Of a DNA stretch of 62,851 nt, positions 33,942-43,263 are shown piece after piece. The first letter of the stretch is position 1; the number at the start of each line of letters is the position of its first letter. The DNA comes from Azospirillum melinis (GTDB lineage Bacteria; Pseudomonadota; Alphaproteobacteria; Azospirillales; Azospirillaceae): the NCBI RefSeq assembly GCF_013340935.1, contig NZ_WHOS01000042.1, forward strand, positions 1 through 62,851. Reading direction: 5' to 3'. The notes under the pieces are model-generated. The model ran no database searches and was not told the origin of the DNA. It saw nothing but the letters and a program-made list of their open reading frames with translations. Position numbers and translations under genes: made by a program.

Positions 33942-35639
33942 ATGACCCTCCTCAACAACTTCCACATCCCCGTCAAGATGGCCATTCCGGCGACGACGGC
34001 GATCATCGGCATGCTGGTGATCGCGCTGCTCGGCTGGTCGGCGATCACCCAGCAGTCGACGCTGCTCGACGCCCTGTTCAACCGTTCCTTCACCCGGGAA
34101 GCGGAAATCCAGGGGCTGACCGATACCCTGACGGTGGCCCACGCCGGCATGTACCGGACCGTGATCCTCAGCAGCGCGAACGCCTCGCCGAAGGCGGTGG
34201 AAGAAGAGATGAAGGCCCTCGGCAACCAGCTCGGCAAGCTGAAGAGCCAGTCGGAGGCCCTGAAGGGCGCCACCGCCGACACCGACGACGAGGCGAAGTT
34301 CTTCGAGCGGTTCGGTGCCGACAGCGCCACCTATCTGGCGAAGGTGGGCAGCTTCCTCGACCTGTTGAAGATGGGCGTCGATCCGCTGGACTTCCTGCAG
34401 GAGGTGCAGGCCGCCTACACCCGATTGCAGGGGACCAGCCGCGACTATCTGACCTACAAGCGCAAGGTGTCGACCGACGCCTACGCCGAGGTCAACGCAT
34501 CGGTCGACAACACCACCCAGGCCTTCATGGCGGTGGCTGCGGCGGCCCTGCTGGTGACGGTCGGCGTCGCGCTGTTCATCGGCATGAACATCGCCCGCCC
34601 GATCGTGCGCCTGACAGACGTGATGGAGCGGTTGGCCCGCGGCAACCTGGAGGCGGACATTCCCGCTGCGGAGCGCGGCGACGAGATCGGCCAGATGGCC
34701 CGCACGGTTCAGGTCTTCAAGGAAAACGCCGTCCGCGTGCAGGAACTCTCGCGGGAGCAGGAAGCGATGCGCCTGCGCAACGAGCAGGAGCGGCGGCAGG
34801 CGATGACGGCGCTCGCCAACGACCTGGAGGCATCGGTCAAGGCGATGATGGGCGAGGTGGTGCGGTCGGCGACGTCGATGCGCAACGAAGCCAACTCGAT
34901 GCTCGACAACGCCAAGCAGACCAGCCACCACAGCGACAGCGTCGCCCATTCGGTGCAGGAGGCGACCAGCGAGGTCGAAAGCGTCGCCGCCGGCGCCGAG
35001 CAGCTCCGCGCCTCCATCGACGAGATTACCCGCTCCATCAGCCAGTCGGCACAACTCGCCCGCGGCGCGGTGGATGAGGCGGGCCGCACCGACAGCATCG
35101 TGCAGGGGCTGAGCGAAGCCAGCCGCAAGATCGAAGAGGTCGTCGGCCTCATCCAGTCCATCGCCGGCCAGACCAACCTGCTGGCGCTGAACGCCACCAT
35201 CGAGGCGGCCCGCGCCGGCGAGGCCGGCAAGGGCTTCGCCGTGGTGGCCCAGGAGGTGAAGAGCCTCGCCAACCAGACCGCCAAGGCAACCGAGGAGATC
35301 GGCGCCGAAATCGCCGCGGTCCAGGCCGCGACCCATGCGGCGGTCGGCGCCATCCGCGCCATCGTCGGCACCATCCGGCAGGTCGACGAGTCCCTCGGCA
35401 CCGTCGCCGCGGCGGTGGAGGAGCAGGACGCCGCCACCCGCGACATCAGCGCCCGGTCCCAGCGCGCCGCCGTCGACACCATGGCGGTGATGCAGGAGAT
35501 GCGTCTGGTCCAGCAGGCCGCCGAAACCACCGGCCATTCCGCCGGATCGGTGCAGAACACGACCGAGGAACTGTCGCGCAGCTTCAACCGTCTCGACCAC
35601 GAGATCGAAGCCTTCATCACCCGCATCACCGCGGCATAG
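33942..35639 (+). CDS. Methyl-accepting chemotaxis protein
   Basis: 565 residues. Membrane segments at about 14-34 and 190-212 bracket a helical periplasmic sensor (4HB-like). A HAMP domain follows (about 212-265), then the signalling domain with the invariant hairpin tip IAGQTNLLALNATIEAARAGEAGKGFAVVAQEVK. Receptors of this class control CheA kinase at polar arrays. The start ATG 33942 precedes MTLLNNFHIPVKMA; upstream codons lack bias. There is no C-terminal CheR-binding pentapeptide. It ends at a strong hairpin facing the EpmC-like gene. Confidence 0.95.
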   Translation: MTLLNNFHIPVKMAIPATTAIIGMLVIALLGWSAITQQSTLLDALFNRSFTREAEIQGLTDTLTVAHAGMYRTVILSSANASPKAVEEEMKALGNQLGKLKSQSEALKGATADTDDEAKFFERFGADSATYLAKVGSFLDLLKMGVDPLDFLQEVQAAYTRLQGTSRDYLTYKRKVSTDAYAEVNASVDNTTQAFMAVAAAALLVTVGVALFIGMNIARPIVRLTDVMERLARGNLEADIPAAERGDEIGQMARTVQVFKENAVRVQELSREQEAMRLRNEQERRQAMTALANDLEASVKAMMGEVVRSATSMRNEANSMLDNAKQTSHHSDSVAHSVQEATSEVESVAAGAEQLRASIDEITRSISQSAQLARGAVDEAGRTDSIVQGLSEASRKIEEVVGLIQSIAGQTNLLALNATIEAARAGEAGKGFAVVAQEVKSLANQTAKATEEIGAEIAAVQAATHAAVGAIRAIVGTIRQVDESLGTVAAAVEEQDAATRDISARSQRAAVDTMAVMQEMRLVQQAAETTGHSAGSVQNTTEELSRSFNRLDHEIEAFITRITAA

Positions 35640-35650
35640 CGAGGGTCAAA

Positions 35651-35698
35651 ACGAGAAACGCCCTCTCCCGCATCGTGCAGGAGAGGGCGTTTCTCGTT
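35651..35698. terminator. 18-bp bidirectional terminator hairpin
   Basis: The arms at 35651-35668 and 35680-35697 pair perfectly over 18 bp with an 11-nt loop. The core CCCTCTCC/GGAGAGGG is the same as in the repeat at 75-97. It separates convergent genes. Confidence 0.8.
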
Positions 35699-35721
35699 CT
35701 GGCTGCCGGTTCTTTGAGTCG

Positions 35722-36387
35722 TCAGGCGCTCTCCAGCACCTTCTTGCGCGCATCCGCCCAGTCGCGTGCCGTCGTTGGCCGGCCATCGGCGTCGATCAGG
35801 CCTCGGGCGAACAGTTCCTCGGCATGGCGGATGAAGAAGGTGGCGGTGCTCGACCGCTCCCAATGCTCCATCCAGTTCTGTTCCAGGAAGGCCAGAATCC
35901 CCGGCTGGCCCAGTTCGACTTCCCACAGCACGCCGAGCAGCGACGTCTGCTGCTCCTCATGCATGCAGTCCTCGAAGCACAGGCGCTTGTCGGCGCGCGC
36001 CTCCTTGCGGGCGGTGGTCTCCGGGCCCGGACCCAGGCCGTAATCGATCAGCGTCCGCCGTTCCGGCGCCGCGCACAGCCAGTGCGCCACCTCATGCACG
36101 ATCACCGTCGCCTCGACATCGGTGCGGATCACCTTGCCGTCCCACATGAAGGAGCGGCTGGGCGGTTCGTCCAGCGTGTCGATGCCATGGGCATGGGCCA
36201 GCCGCACCGCGTCCGCCCGGTGGGCCGGCGTGTCGACGCCACCACCGGGTTCGTCGTCCGGCCGCACGGGCCAGGTCGCGGCGATCCGGCGGAAGGCGGC
36301 GCGCGCTTGGGCATGGCCGTCCAGATGGGCGTCGAAGGCGGCGATGGCCTTCGGCATGTCGTCGATGGCGATGGGGGTCAGGATCAT
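35722..36387 (-). CDS. EpmC-like HExxH protein (putative elongation factor P hydroxylase family)
   Basis: 221 residues from ATG 36387. The striking stretch is VIVHEVAHWLCAAPERRTLIDYG (98-117 at its heart): HEVAH at 98-102, Trp103, ERR at 109-111 and DYG at 115-117. From memory of the family, EpmC (which hydroxylates the lysylated EF-P) has the same order HE-I-AHW...A-ERR-L-D-FG. The N-terminal 50 residues are different. No signal peptide. EpmA and EpmB partners are not in the window, so function is open; it might act on another substrate. Confidence 0.65.
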   Translation of the reverse strand: MILTPIAIDDMPKAIAAFDAHLDGHAQARAAFRRIAATWPVRPDDEPGGGVDTPAHRADAVRLAHAHGIDTLDEPPSRSFMWDGKVIRTDVEATVIVHEVAHWLCAAPERRTLIDYGLGPGPETTARKEARADKRLCFEDCMHEEQQTSLLGVLWEVELGQPGILAFLEQNWMEHWERSSTATFFIRHAEELFARGLIDADGRPTTARDWADARKKVLESA

Positions 36388-36466
36388 GGGGCCTATGTGC
36401 CCAAGGGGACGTCCCGGCGCAAGGGGAATGTAACCGTGCAGAGCAGCAGGGCTGCCCGGCAAGACA

Positions 36467-36511
36467 ATGGCGCCGGCAAGTCCCGGTCTTTTCGGGTCCT
36501 GCCGGCGCCAT
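36467..36511 (-). terminator. 12-bp hairpin downstream of the second chemoreceptor
   Basis: ATGGCGCCGGCA pairs with TGCCGGCGCCAT around a loop that itself holds CCCG/CGGG. It lies 36 bp beyond the minus-strand receptor stop; the T-run is poor. Confidence 0.5.
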
Positions 36512-36547
36512 AACTGTCATGGTGCCGCTTGGGATGGTTGCGGTTTC

Positions 36548-38557
36548 TTACGCTGCGCGCATGTCGGACAGGAAGCGCGACACGAAGCCGCGCAGGTCGG
36601 TCGCCTCGTGGTTCAGCCCGTCGGCGGCGGTCAGCACCTCGCGTGAGGCATCGCCGGTGGAGGCCGCGGCTTCCGACACGCCGGCGATGTTGCCGGACAC
36701 CTGCTGCGTGCCGCGCGCCGCCTGCTGGACGTTGCGGCTGATCTCCTTGGTCGCGGCACCCTGTTCCTCCACCGCGGCGGCAATGGTGGTGGAGATGTGG
36801 TTGATCTCGGCGATCACCCGGCCGATCTCGGCGATGGCGCCCGCCGCCTGCCGGCTGATGTCCTGGATACCGGCGATCTGGCTGCCGATCTCCTCGGTCG
36901 CCTTGGCGGTCTGGCTGGCGAGGCTTTTCACCTCGCTGGCGACCACGGCGAAGCCCTTGCCCGCTTCGCCGGCGCGCGCCGCCTCGATGGTGGCGTTCAG
37001 CGCCAGCAGGTTGGTCTGGCTGGCGATGTCGGTGATCAGCTGGACCACCTCGCCGATGCGCTGGGCGGCGTCGACCAGCCCGCGGACGGTGCCGTCGGTC
37101 TTCTCGGCGGTGGCAACCGCCTGTCCGGCAATCCGGGTGCTTTCCGCCACCTGCCGGCCGATCTCGGCGATGGAGGCGGTCAGTTCCTCCGTCGCGGCGG
37201 CCACCGTTTCGACATTGCCGGTCGCATCAAGCGAGGCGTTAGCGACCGCATCGGCCTGCCGGGTGGTCTGCTCCGCGGTTGCCGACATGGTCTGGGCGGT
37301 CGCCTGCAACTGCGTTGCCGCTGCCGACACCCGGCCCAGCGCCTGCAGCACCAGCCGGTCGAACTCCTGGGTCAGCCGGTCGATGCGCTCGCCGCGGCTG
37401 CGCTGGGCCTCGTGGTCGGCGCGCTGGGACTCGGCCAGCCGGTCGCTCTCGATCAGGCTGTCCTTGAACACCTGCAGGGCTTTGGCCATGCCGCCGATCT
37501 CGTCGGCGCGCTGCAGGCCGGGAATGTCGACGCTGCGGTCGCCGCCGGCCAAACGGGTCATGCGGTCGGTCATCGCCACCACTGGTCGCGACAACCCGCG
37601 GCCGATCAGCAGCGCCGTCGCCAGCCCCAGCACCACTGCGATCAGGGAGGCGATCGTCATCCCGCCGCGCGCCTTATCGATGAAGGTGCCGGTTGCCATG
37701 CCCAGGCTTTTCTGGGCGTCGACGCTCGCCACCGTCAGCTGCTCCGCCTCCTTGGCGATGGAGTCGCCGACGGGGATCAGCACCTCCTTGACCAGCCTGT
37801 CACGTTCGGTGGTCGCCTTGACCACGCCGTTGAAGCCGGTGATGTAGACGCGCAGCATGGCGGTGTAGGACATCGCCATCTTGCGGCGGTCCATGTCGGT
37901 CAGCTTCGCCATCATGGCACCGCCACGGCTGGCGGCATCGGTGAACTGGGACCGGGTCTGGCTGGCTAGCGCCGGAGAGCCGTCAATGTTGTAGCGGGTC
38001 GCCGAAATGCGGGCCGACAGCATGTGGCGCAGCGCCATGCCTGCCAAATAGGCGGCGTCGGTATCGCCCCCGGTGCTGGCGCTGTCCATGATGTTGTCCA
38101 GCGCGCTTTCCAGCCGCGGGCCGATCTCGTCCAGTTCGGAGATGGCCTTGCTGCGCTGGGCCTGGAAATCCATCGCAGCAGCGAAGGCCTCCTGGTATTG
38201 GGCGATCTCCTGCGCCATATGGTCGGCGGTCTGCAACAGGGCAGGGTCGGTGACCAAAGCGCGGGTCTTGTCGATGGTCTGCGCCGCCTCCTGCGCCGTG
38301 CGCCGGACAGTCGCGCCGACCTCCGGATCCCCGGTCAGCAGGAAGCGGGTGGCCTGCTGGCGCATCTCCAGCATCAGGGCCTGGATGCGCCCCAGCTCGT
38401 TGGTCTGCTGGCCGAGCTGGCGGTAGGTGTCCACTGCGCCGCCGACCTCCGACAGGGCCGCCACGCCGATGCCGCCGATCAGCACCAGGAACACCAGAAT
38501 GCCGGCGCTGGCCGCCGTGATCTTCGTTCCTACGGAAAAGCGATTGAAAAGGCTCAT
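36548..38557 (-). CDS. Methyl-accepting chemotaxis protein with large sensor domain
   Basis: 669 residues from ATG 38557 (GGAGG at 8 bp). Membrane segments at about 12-36 and 305-328 bracket a helical sensor of about 270 residues, the size of an HBM-type (helical bimodular) domain. HAMP follows (about 328-380), then the signalling tip IASQTNLLALNATIEAARAGEAGKGFAVVASEVKSL. It opposes the sugar-transferase gene across a 412-bp gap. No pentapeptide tether is seen at the C-terminus. Confidence 0.94.
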   Translation of the reverse strand: MSLFNRFSVGTKITAASAGILVFLVLIGGIGVAALSEVGGAVDTYRQLGQQTNELGRIQALMLEMRQQATRFLLTGDPEVGATVRRTAQEAAQTIDKTRALVTDPALLQTADHMAQEIAQYQEAFAAAMDFQAQRSKAISELDEIGPRLESALDNIMDSASTGGDTDAAYLAGMALRHMLSARISATRYNIDGSPALASQTRSQFTDAASRGGAMMAKLTDMDRRKMAMSYTAMLRVYITGFNGVVKATTERDRLVKEVLIPVGDSIAKEAEQLTVASVDAQKSLGMATGTFIDKARGGMTIASLIAVVLGLATALLIGRGLSRPVVAMTDRMTRLAGGDRSVDIPGLQRADEIGGMAKALQVFKDSLIESDRLAESQRADHEAQRSRGERIDRLTQEFDRLVLQALGRVSAAATQLQATAQTMSATAEQTTRQADAVANASLDATGNVETVAAATEELTASIAEIGRQVAESTRIAGQAVATAEKTDGTVRGLVDAAQRIGEVVQLITDIASQTNLLALNATIEAARAGEAGKGFAVVASEVKSLASQTAKATEEIGSQIAGIQDISRQAAGAIAEIGRVIAEINHISTTIAAAVEEQGAATKEISRNVQQAARGTQQVSGNIAGVSEAAASTGDASREVLTAADGLNHEATDLRGFVSRFLSDMRAA

Positions 38558-38969
38558 GGCCGGGGCCTCCATCGGCACGGGGGTGCTGCGCGGAACCTGA
38601 AAAGGTCAGTGATAGCGACCTGTTCCAAAAGGCCGGTTTCAGGAAGCATGCCACATGCCCCGGTATGGACCGGCCTTGCGCGCCGATAACCGAAGAGACC
38701 CATGAATGACCTAGGGGAAAGCAGTCGTTCCGCATCGTTGGAATAAACCGCAACGCCGGATGTTTGCCTGTTTCGTTGGACTGCGGGTGGCGGGTGTCCG
38801 GACGCTTTCACGGGCGAACAGTCCATTTTTTGTGCCGCGGCGGTCACAGGAGAGGCATTTTGAACATCCCCCCGTATCGTGATATATGCCAAAGGGCGCA
38901 GCGGCCGTCCGGGGTCGTCGCCGATCCCCTCATCTCCCGGTCCCTGACGCTTTGATCCGACGGCTGGCC
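38558..38969. other. Divergent upstream region with a 31-codon open frame
   Basis: The region must hold start signals for both the receptor (minus) and the glycosyltransferase (plus), but no near-consensus promoter is visible. A TTG at 38860, with AGGAGAGG 4 bp upstream, opens a 31-codon frame ending at 38955, 14 bp before the glycosyltransferase ATG; it might be a leader frame. Confidence 0.35.
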
Positions 38970-40091
38970 ATGTCCATTCCCGACGCGCCCTTTTCCGCGG
39001 CTTCCCCGGATGCCCGCACCGTTCCCGCCCGTTCTGCGGCCAGTCGCCCTCCGGCGGACCGATACGGCCGTCCACGGCGCGGCTGCCTGTCGGTCGTCAT
39101 TCCCTTCTACAACGAGGGGCCCAACATCGCCGCCCTGTTCGCCCGGCTGGTGCCGGTGCTGGACGGACTCGGTATGGATTGGGAGGTGGTGTGCGTCAAC
39201 GACGGAAGCCGCGACGACACCGTCGACCGGCTGCTGGACGTCCATGACCGCGAGCCTCGGGTGAAGGTCGTCGACCTGTCCCGTAATTTCGGCAAGGAAC
39301 TGGCGCTGTCCGCCGGGCTCAGCCACACCACCGGCGACGCCATCGTGCCCATGGACGCCGACCTGCAGCATCCGCCGGAACTGCTGCCAGCTTTCATCGC
39401 CAAGTGGCGCGAGGGTTTCGACGTGGTGGTCGCGGTGCGCCATGCCCGTGTCGGGCAGAGCCTGAAGCACCGGCTGTTTGCCCGCCTGTTCTACTGGGTC
39501 TTCGACCATCTGTCGGAGATCAAGCTGCCGCGCGAGGTCGGCGATTTTCGCCTGATGGACCGTCGCGTCGTCGAGGTCATCAACCGGATGCCGGAGCGCA
39601 CGCGCTTCATGAAGGGCATCTTCGCCTGGGTCGGCTTCCGTCAGGCCGCGATCCCCTACGAGCAGGGCGAGCGCGCCGGCGGCGATACCAAATGGGGCTT
39701 CGTCAAGCTGCTGCGCCTGTCCTTCGACGGGCTGACCGCCTTCTCCACCTTCCCGTTGCGGGTGTGGAGTCTGGTCGGCATGGCGGTGTCCGGCGTCGCC
39801 TTCGTCTATATCCTGATCCGCCTGATCCGCACGCTGATCCACGGCATCGACGTGCCGGGCTATGAATCTCTGCTGGTCGCCGTGCTGTTCCTGGGCGGCC
39901 TCCAGTTGATCACCCTGGGCATCATCGGCGACTATCTGGGCCGTGTCTTCGCCGAGGTGAAGGGGCGTCCGCTGTTCATCGTCCGCTCGGCCCACGGCTT
40001 CGGTCCGGCGGACGGCCGGCACGAGCATGATCTGGACCCTGTCGGCGAAAGCTTCGGCGACGGAACAGCGGGGCAGGAGCCGCGCCGATGA
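38970..40091 (+). CDS. Family 2 glycosyltransferase (DPM1/GtrB/ArnC-like)
   Basis: 373 residues. A GT-A domain begins LSVVIPFYNEGPNIAALFARL and has the nucleotide-binding VVCVNDGSRDD, the metal motif MDADLQHPPE and DFRLMDRRVV. Two membrane segments follow (about 260-340: WSLVGMAVSGVAFVYILIRLI and LLVAVLFLGGLQLITLGIIG). Such enzymes load a sugar onto undecaprenyl phosphate in the inner membrane. Its stop overlaps the next start (ATGA), so the polyprenyl-sugar product is probably used by the neighbouring transferase. Confidence 0.93.
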   Translation: MSIPDAPFSAASPDARTVPARSAASRPPADRYGRPRRGCLSVVIPFYNEGPNIAALFARLVPVLDGLGMDWEVVCVNDGSRDDTVDRLLDVHDREPRVKVVDLSRNFGKELALSAGLSHTTGDAIVPMDADLQHPPELLPAFIAKWREGFDVVVAVRHARVGQSLKHRLFARLFYWVFDHLSEIKLPREVGDFRLMDRRVVEVINRMPERTRFMKGIFAWVGFRQAAIPYEQGERAGGDTKWGFVKLLRLSFDGLTAFSTFPLRVWSLVGMAVSGVAFVYILIRLIRTLIHGIDVPGYESLLVAVLFLGGLQLITLGIIGDYLGRVFAEVKGRPLFIVRSAHGFGPADGRHEHDLDPVGESFGDGTAGQEPRR

Positions 40092-41830
40092 GCATCGAGA
40101 CCCGTCTGGACACCGGCGACGGGGAGGGTGCCGGTGGCGCCGCTCGCCGCCCGCGTCCTGCCACCGCCGCACCCTCCACCGCCACGGCGGCCGGCCGCGC
40201 GCTGCCGCGTGGCGAGGCGGCCCTGTGGGACGGGCTGTCGCGTGCGCTTCTCCTGGGCGTGCTGATCCTGGCGGCGCTGACCTTCCTCAGCTACGGCATC
40301 AGCACCGACGAGGAGGTCCAGCACATCTACGGCAAGAAGCTGCTGTCTTATTACCTCAGCGGCTTCCAGGACCGGTCGGCCTTCCATTTCAAGGATCTGG
40401 CCTATTACGGCGGGCTGTTCGACCTCGTCACCGCCGTGATCGTGCCCTTCTCCCCCTTCGAGGAATACGAGACGCGGCACCTGCTCTGCGCGCTGGTCGG
40501 CGTGCTGGGCATCGCCGGAACCTGGCGTTACACCCGGCTGCTGGCCGGTCCGCGCGCCGGCTTCATCGCGGCGGCCCTGCTGTCGCTGAGCGGCGTCTAT
40601 TACGGCGCCATGTTCAACAACACCAAGGACGTGCCCTTCGCGGCCGGCATGGTGTGGACGCTCTATTTCGCCACCCGCATCCTGAAGCAGATGCCGCGTC
40701 CCAGCCGGAGCGCCGTGCTGAAGTTCGGGCTGGTGCTGGGCATGACGCTGGCGATCCGCGTCGGCGCGGTGCTGGCCGGCTTCTATCTGGCGGTCGCCAT
40801 GGCGCTGCATTTCGCGCTGGTCACCCGGCAGGAGGGGCACCGCTGGGCGCTGGCCGATGCGCGGCGCGCCTTCCTGTCCCTGTGGCCGGCGATCCCGGTC
40901 GCCTACGCCATCATGGCTGTGTTCTGGCCCTGGGTGGTGCAGCGGCCATTCCGCAACCCGCTGGAGGCGCTGCGCGTCGTCTCCCACTTTCCGATCGACA
41001 TCCAGACGCTTTTCATGGGCGAACTGGTCCATTCGAACGATCCGCCCGCCCTGTACCTCCCGGTCTATCTGGCGGTGAAGCTGCCGGAGGCGGTGGTGAT
41101 CGGCGTCGGGGCCGCGGTCCTCATGGCGGCGGTGTGGCTGGCGCGCGGCGGCTGGCGGCGCGCCGGCGCCTTCACCGTGGTCCGCTATACCCCGCTGGTG
41201 CTGGCTGGCTTCCTGCCGATCCTGCTGTTCGTTTTGATGCGGCCGTCCGTCTACAACGGCATCCGCCATTTCCTGTTCCTGGCGCCGCCGTTCGTGGTGA
41301 TGGCCGCCATCGCGGCCGACCGGCTGTGGACGCTGTCACAGCGCGGCGGCCGGGCGCTGGGGCAGGGGTTCGCCGCCGCGATGACCGTGGTCGCCGTGGT
41401 GTACGCATGGCAGCTGGGCGCCATGCATCCGAACCAGTACGTCTATTACAATCAGTTCGTCGGGGGCGTACGCGGCGCCGATGGCCGGTTCGAACTGGAT
41501 TACTGGGGCAACTCCCTGCACGAGGCGCTTCAGGAACTGGTCGAGTATGTCGAGCGCGAGAACGATGGCCATGCCCCGCCGCGGCAATACACGCTGACCG
41601 TCTGCGGCAACACGCTGGCGGTCCGGTTCGAGTTGCCGCCCTGGCTGCGTCTGGTGAACGGAATTGAACCGGATTGGCGCAAGGCGGATTTCTTCCTGGC
41701 CTTCACCCAGGTGAAGCGTTGTCCGTCCCTGTTGGACGGCCATCCGATCCTGGAGATCGCCGCCGACGACGTGCCGCTGTCGGTGGTCAAGGACCGCCGT
41801 CCGCCAAGGGCCGAAATCCCCACCGAATAG
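40088..41830 (+). CDS. Polytopic GT39/PMT-like glycosyltransferase
   Basis: 580 residues with about ten membrane segments. The first periplasmic loop has the acidic motif typical of GT-C enzymes (SYGISTDEEVQHIYGKKLLSYY). A later loop MRPSVYNGIRHFLFLAPPF also fits the ArnT/PMT group. It would move a sugar from a polyprenyl-phosphate donor to an acceptor on the periplasmic face; the acceptor (lipid A, glycan or protein) is unknown. It is translationally coupled to the upstream GT2. A soluble C-terminal tail (about 465-580) is present. Confidence 0.85.
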   Translation: MSIETRLDTGDGEGAGGAARRPRPATAAPSTATAAGRALPRGEAALWDGLSRALLLGVLILAALTFLSYGISTDEEVQHIYGKKLLSYYLSGFQDRSAFHFKDLAYYGGLFDLVTAVIVPFSPFEEYETRHLLCALVGVLGIAGTWRYTRLLAGPRAGFIAAALLSLSGVYYGAMFNNTKDVPFAAGMVWTLYFATRILKQMPRPSRSAVLKFGLVLGMTLAIRVGAVLAGFYLAVAMALHFALVTRQEGHRWALADARRAFLSLWPAIPVAYAIMAVFWPWVVQRPFRNPLEALRVVSHFPIDIQTLFMGELVHSNDPPALYLPVYLAVKLPEAVVIGVGAAVLMAAVWLARGGWRRAGAFTVVRYTPLVLAGFLPILLFVLMRPSVYNGIRHFLFLAPPFVVMAAIAADRLWTLSQRGGRALGQGFAAAMTVVAVVYAWQLGAMHPNQYVYYNQFVGGVRGADGRFELDYWGNSLHEALQELVEYVERENDGHAPPRQYTLTVCGNTLAVRFELPPWLRLVNGIEPDWRKADFFLAFTQVKRCPSLLDGHPILEIAADDVPLSVVKDRRPPRAEIPTE

Positions 41831-42012
41831 CCGCGGCCGGATAACCAACGCTGGCCTGCCAAGCCTGACCTGATGGGCGGCGATGGGACAGTTGGGGAGT
41901 ACCCCGGCGGCTCCCGCCCCGTCTTTCGCCGCATCGCCCTTCGCGGCCCTGTCCGCCCGCCGTACGTCTGCCCACTCTCCAGGCTCGCGATTGGGAGCGG
42001 GCGGAGGTGTGC

Positions 42013-43236
42013 ATGCGGCGCGGACTGCTTTGGGGCGCTTTGTGCCTGCTGCTGTGGAGCGTTCCGCTCGGTCCGACCGGGGCCATCGGCCTTGACCGGG
42101 CTCCCGACCCGTTGGTCGATGCGGTCACCCGTGCGGTGGAGGGGCGGCAGCCGGCGGCCGGAACCGGCAGCCTGGTGGTCGGCGTCATCCGCGACGGCCG
42201 GACGCTGGTGGTCGGGCGTGGCGATGCCGGGCGGCCGGATGGCGGGCCGGCCGACGGGCGCACCCTGTTCCAGATCGCGTCGCTGACCAAGCCCTTCACC
42301 GGCACCATCATGGCGGAACTGATGCGGGAGGGCCGCGTCGACCCCGCCGACCCGCTTCAGCGCCATCTGCGCCGGGTCGGCGCGGTGCAGGTCGCCCATG
42401 TGCCGGACTATGACGGCCGTCCGATCCGGCTGCGCGATCTCGCCACCCACACCGCCGGCCTGCCGAACGTGCCGGAAACCCCCCGCTTCTCCTGGAGCCG
42501 GCTGGAGGATCCGCGCAATCCCTACAAGCCGCTGTCGCGGGGCGAGTTGGCGCTGTGGCTGTCCGATTACCGGCTGCCGGTGCCGCCGGGCGTGCGTTTC
42601 AGCTATTCCAATGCCGGCATGTCGGTGCTGGGCGAGGCGCTGGCGGCAGCGGCCGGCCAACCTTACGAGACCTTGCTGAAACGGGTGGTGACCGATCGGT
42701 TCGGGCTGCGCGACACCACCCTGCACCCGACGGCGGAGCAGCGGATGCGCAAGGCGGCGGGCCATGCCCGTGGCCGGACCGTGCCGGATTGGGAGGCGCC
42801 GGCGATGCTGCCCGCCTTCGGCCTCTATTCCTCGGCCGACGATCTGCTGCGCTGGCTTTCCGCCAATCTCGGCGATTGCCCAGGCGGTGCCGCCGTCGGG
42901 CCGGCCGGTCACGGCTGTGCGCCGCCGGTGGCGGCCACCCTGGCGCTGGCGCAATCGGTGCAGGTCGACGGCCGGTCGCTGGCAGATCCTGGCAGCCTGG
43001 GAAGCGGGGCGATGGCGCTCGGATGGTTCGTCGCCTGGGCCACGGACGGCACGCCGATCCATTGGCATTCCGGCTCCACCGGCGGCTTCAACGCCTATAT
43101 CGCCTTCTCGAAGGCGCATCGCTGGGGCGTTGTGGCCCTGACCAACAGCGATCCCGATCAGGTCGCCGCCGACCATGTGGTGATCGACCTCGTCCGTCGT
43201 CTGGAAGCGCGGCCGGAGGTGGCGAGCCTGCCCTGA
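42013..43236 (+). CDS. Serine beta-lactamase-like hydrolase (class C/AmpC fold)
   Basis: 407 residues from ATG 42013, with GGAGG 5 bp upstream. Signal peptide about 1-26 (ending GAIG). The three active-site motifs are present: Ser90-x-x-Lys93 (IASLTKPF), Tyr198-Ser-Asn (FSYSNAGMS) and HSGSTGG replacing the KTG box. Proteins with HxG there are often esterases or D-aminopeptidases and not resistance enzymes. It is secreted to the periplasm. The substrate is unknown. It stands alone between the glycosyltransferase pair and a convergent NTF2-like gene. Confidence 0.9.
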   Translation: MRRGLLWGALCLLLWSVPLGPTGAIGLDRAPDPLVDAVTRAVEGRQPAAGTGSLVVGVIRDGRTLVVGRGDAGRPDGGPADGRTLFQIASLTKPFTGTIMAELMREGRVDPADPLQRHLRRVGAVQVAHVPDYDGRPIRLRDLATHTAGLPNVPETPRFSWSRLEDPRNPYKPLSRGELALWLSDYRLPVPPGVRFSYSNAGMSVLGEALAAAAGQPYETLLKRVVTDRFGLRDTTLHPTAEQRMRKAAGHARGRTVPDWEAPAMLPAFGLYSSADDLLRWLSANLGDCPGGAAVGPAGHGCAPPVAATLALAQSVQVDGRSLADPGSLGSGAMALGWFVAWATDGTPIHWHSGSTGGFNAYIAFSKAHRWGVVALTNSDPDQVAADHVVIDLVRRLEARPEVASLP

Positions 43237-43263
43237 GGCCCTGTCATGAAGCTGCGGCCCGGT

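Noticed and set aside
33535..33945. A 136-codon plus-strand frame before the first chemoreceptor
   Set aside because: It overlaps the promoter region, lacks codon bias and ends inside the start of the receptor gene.
38687..38694. GCCGATAA, the sigma-28 -10 consensus, between a chemoreceptor and the glycosyltransferase
   Set aside because: It faces the glycosyltransferase and not the receptor, and no TAAAG element lies 11 bp upstream.
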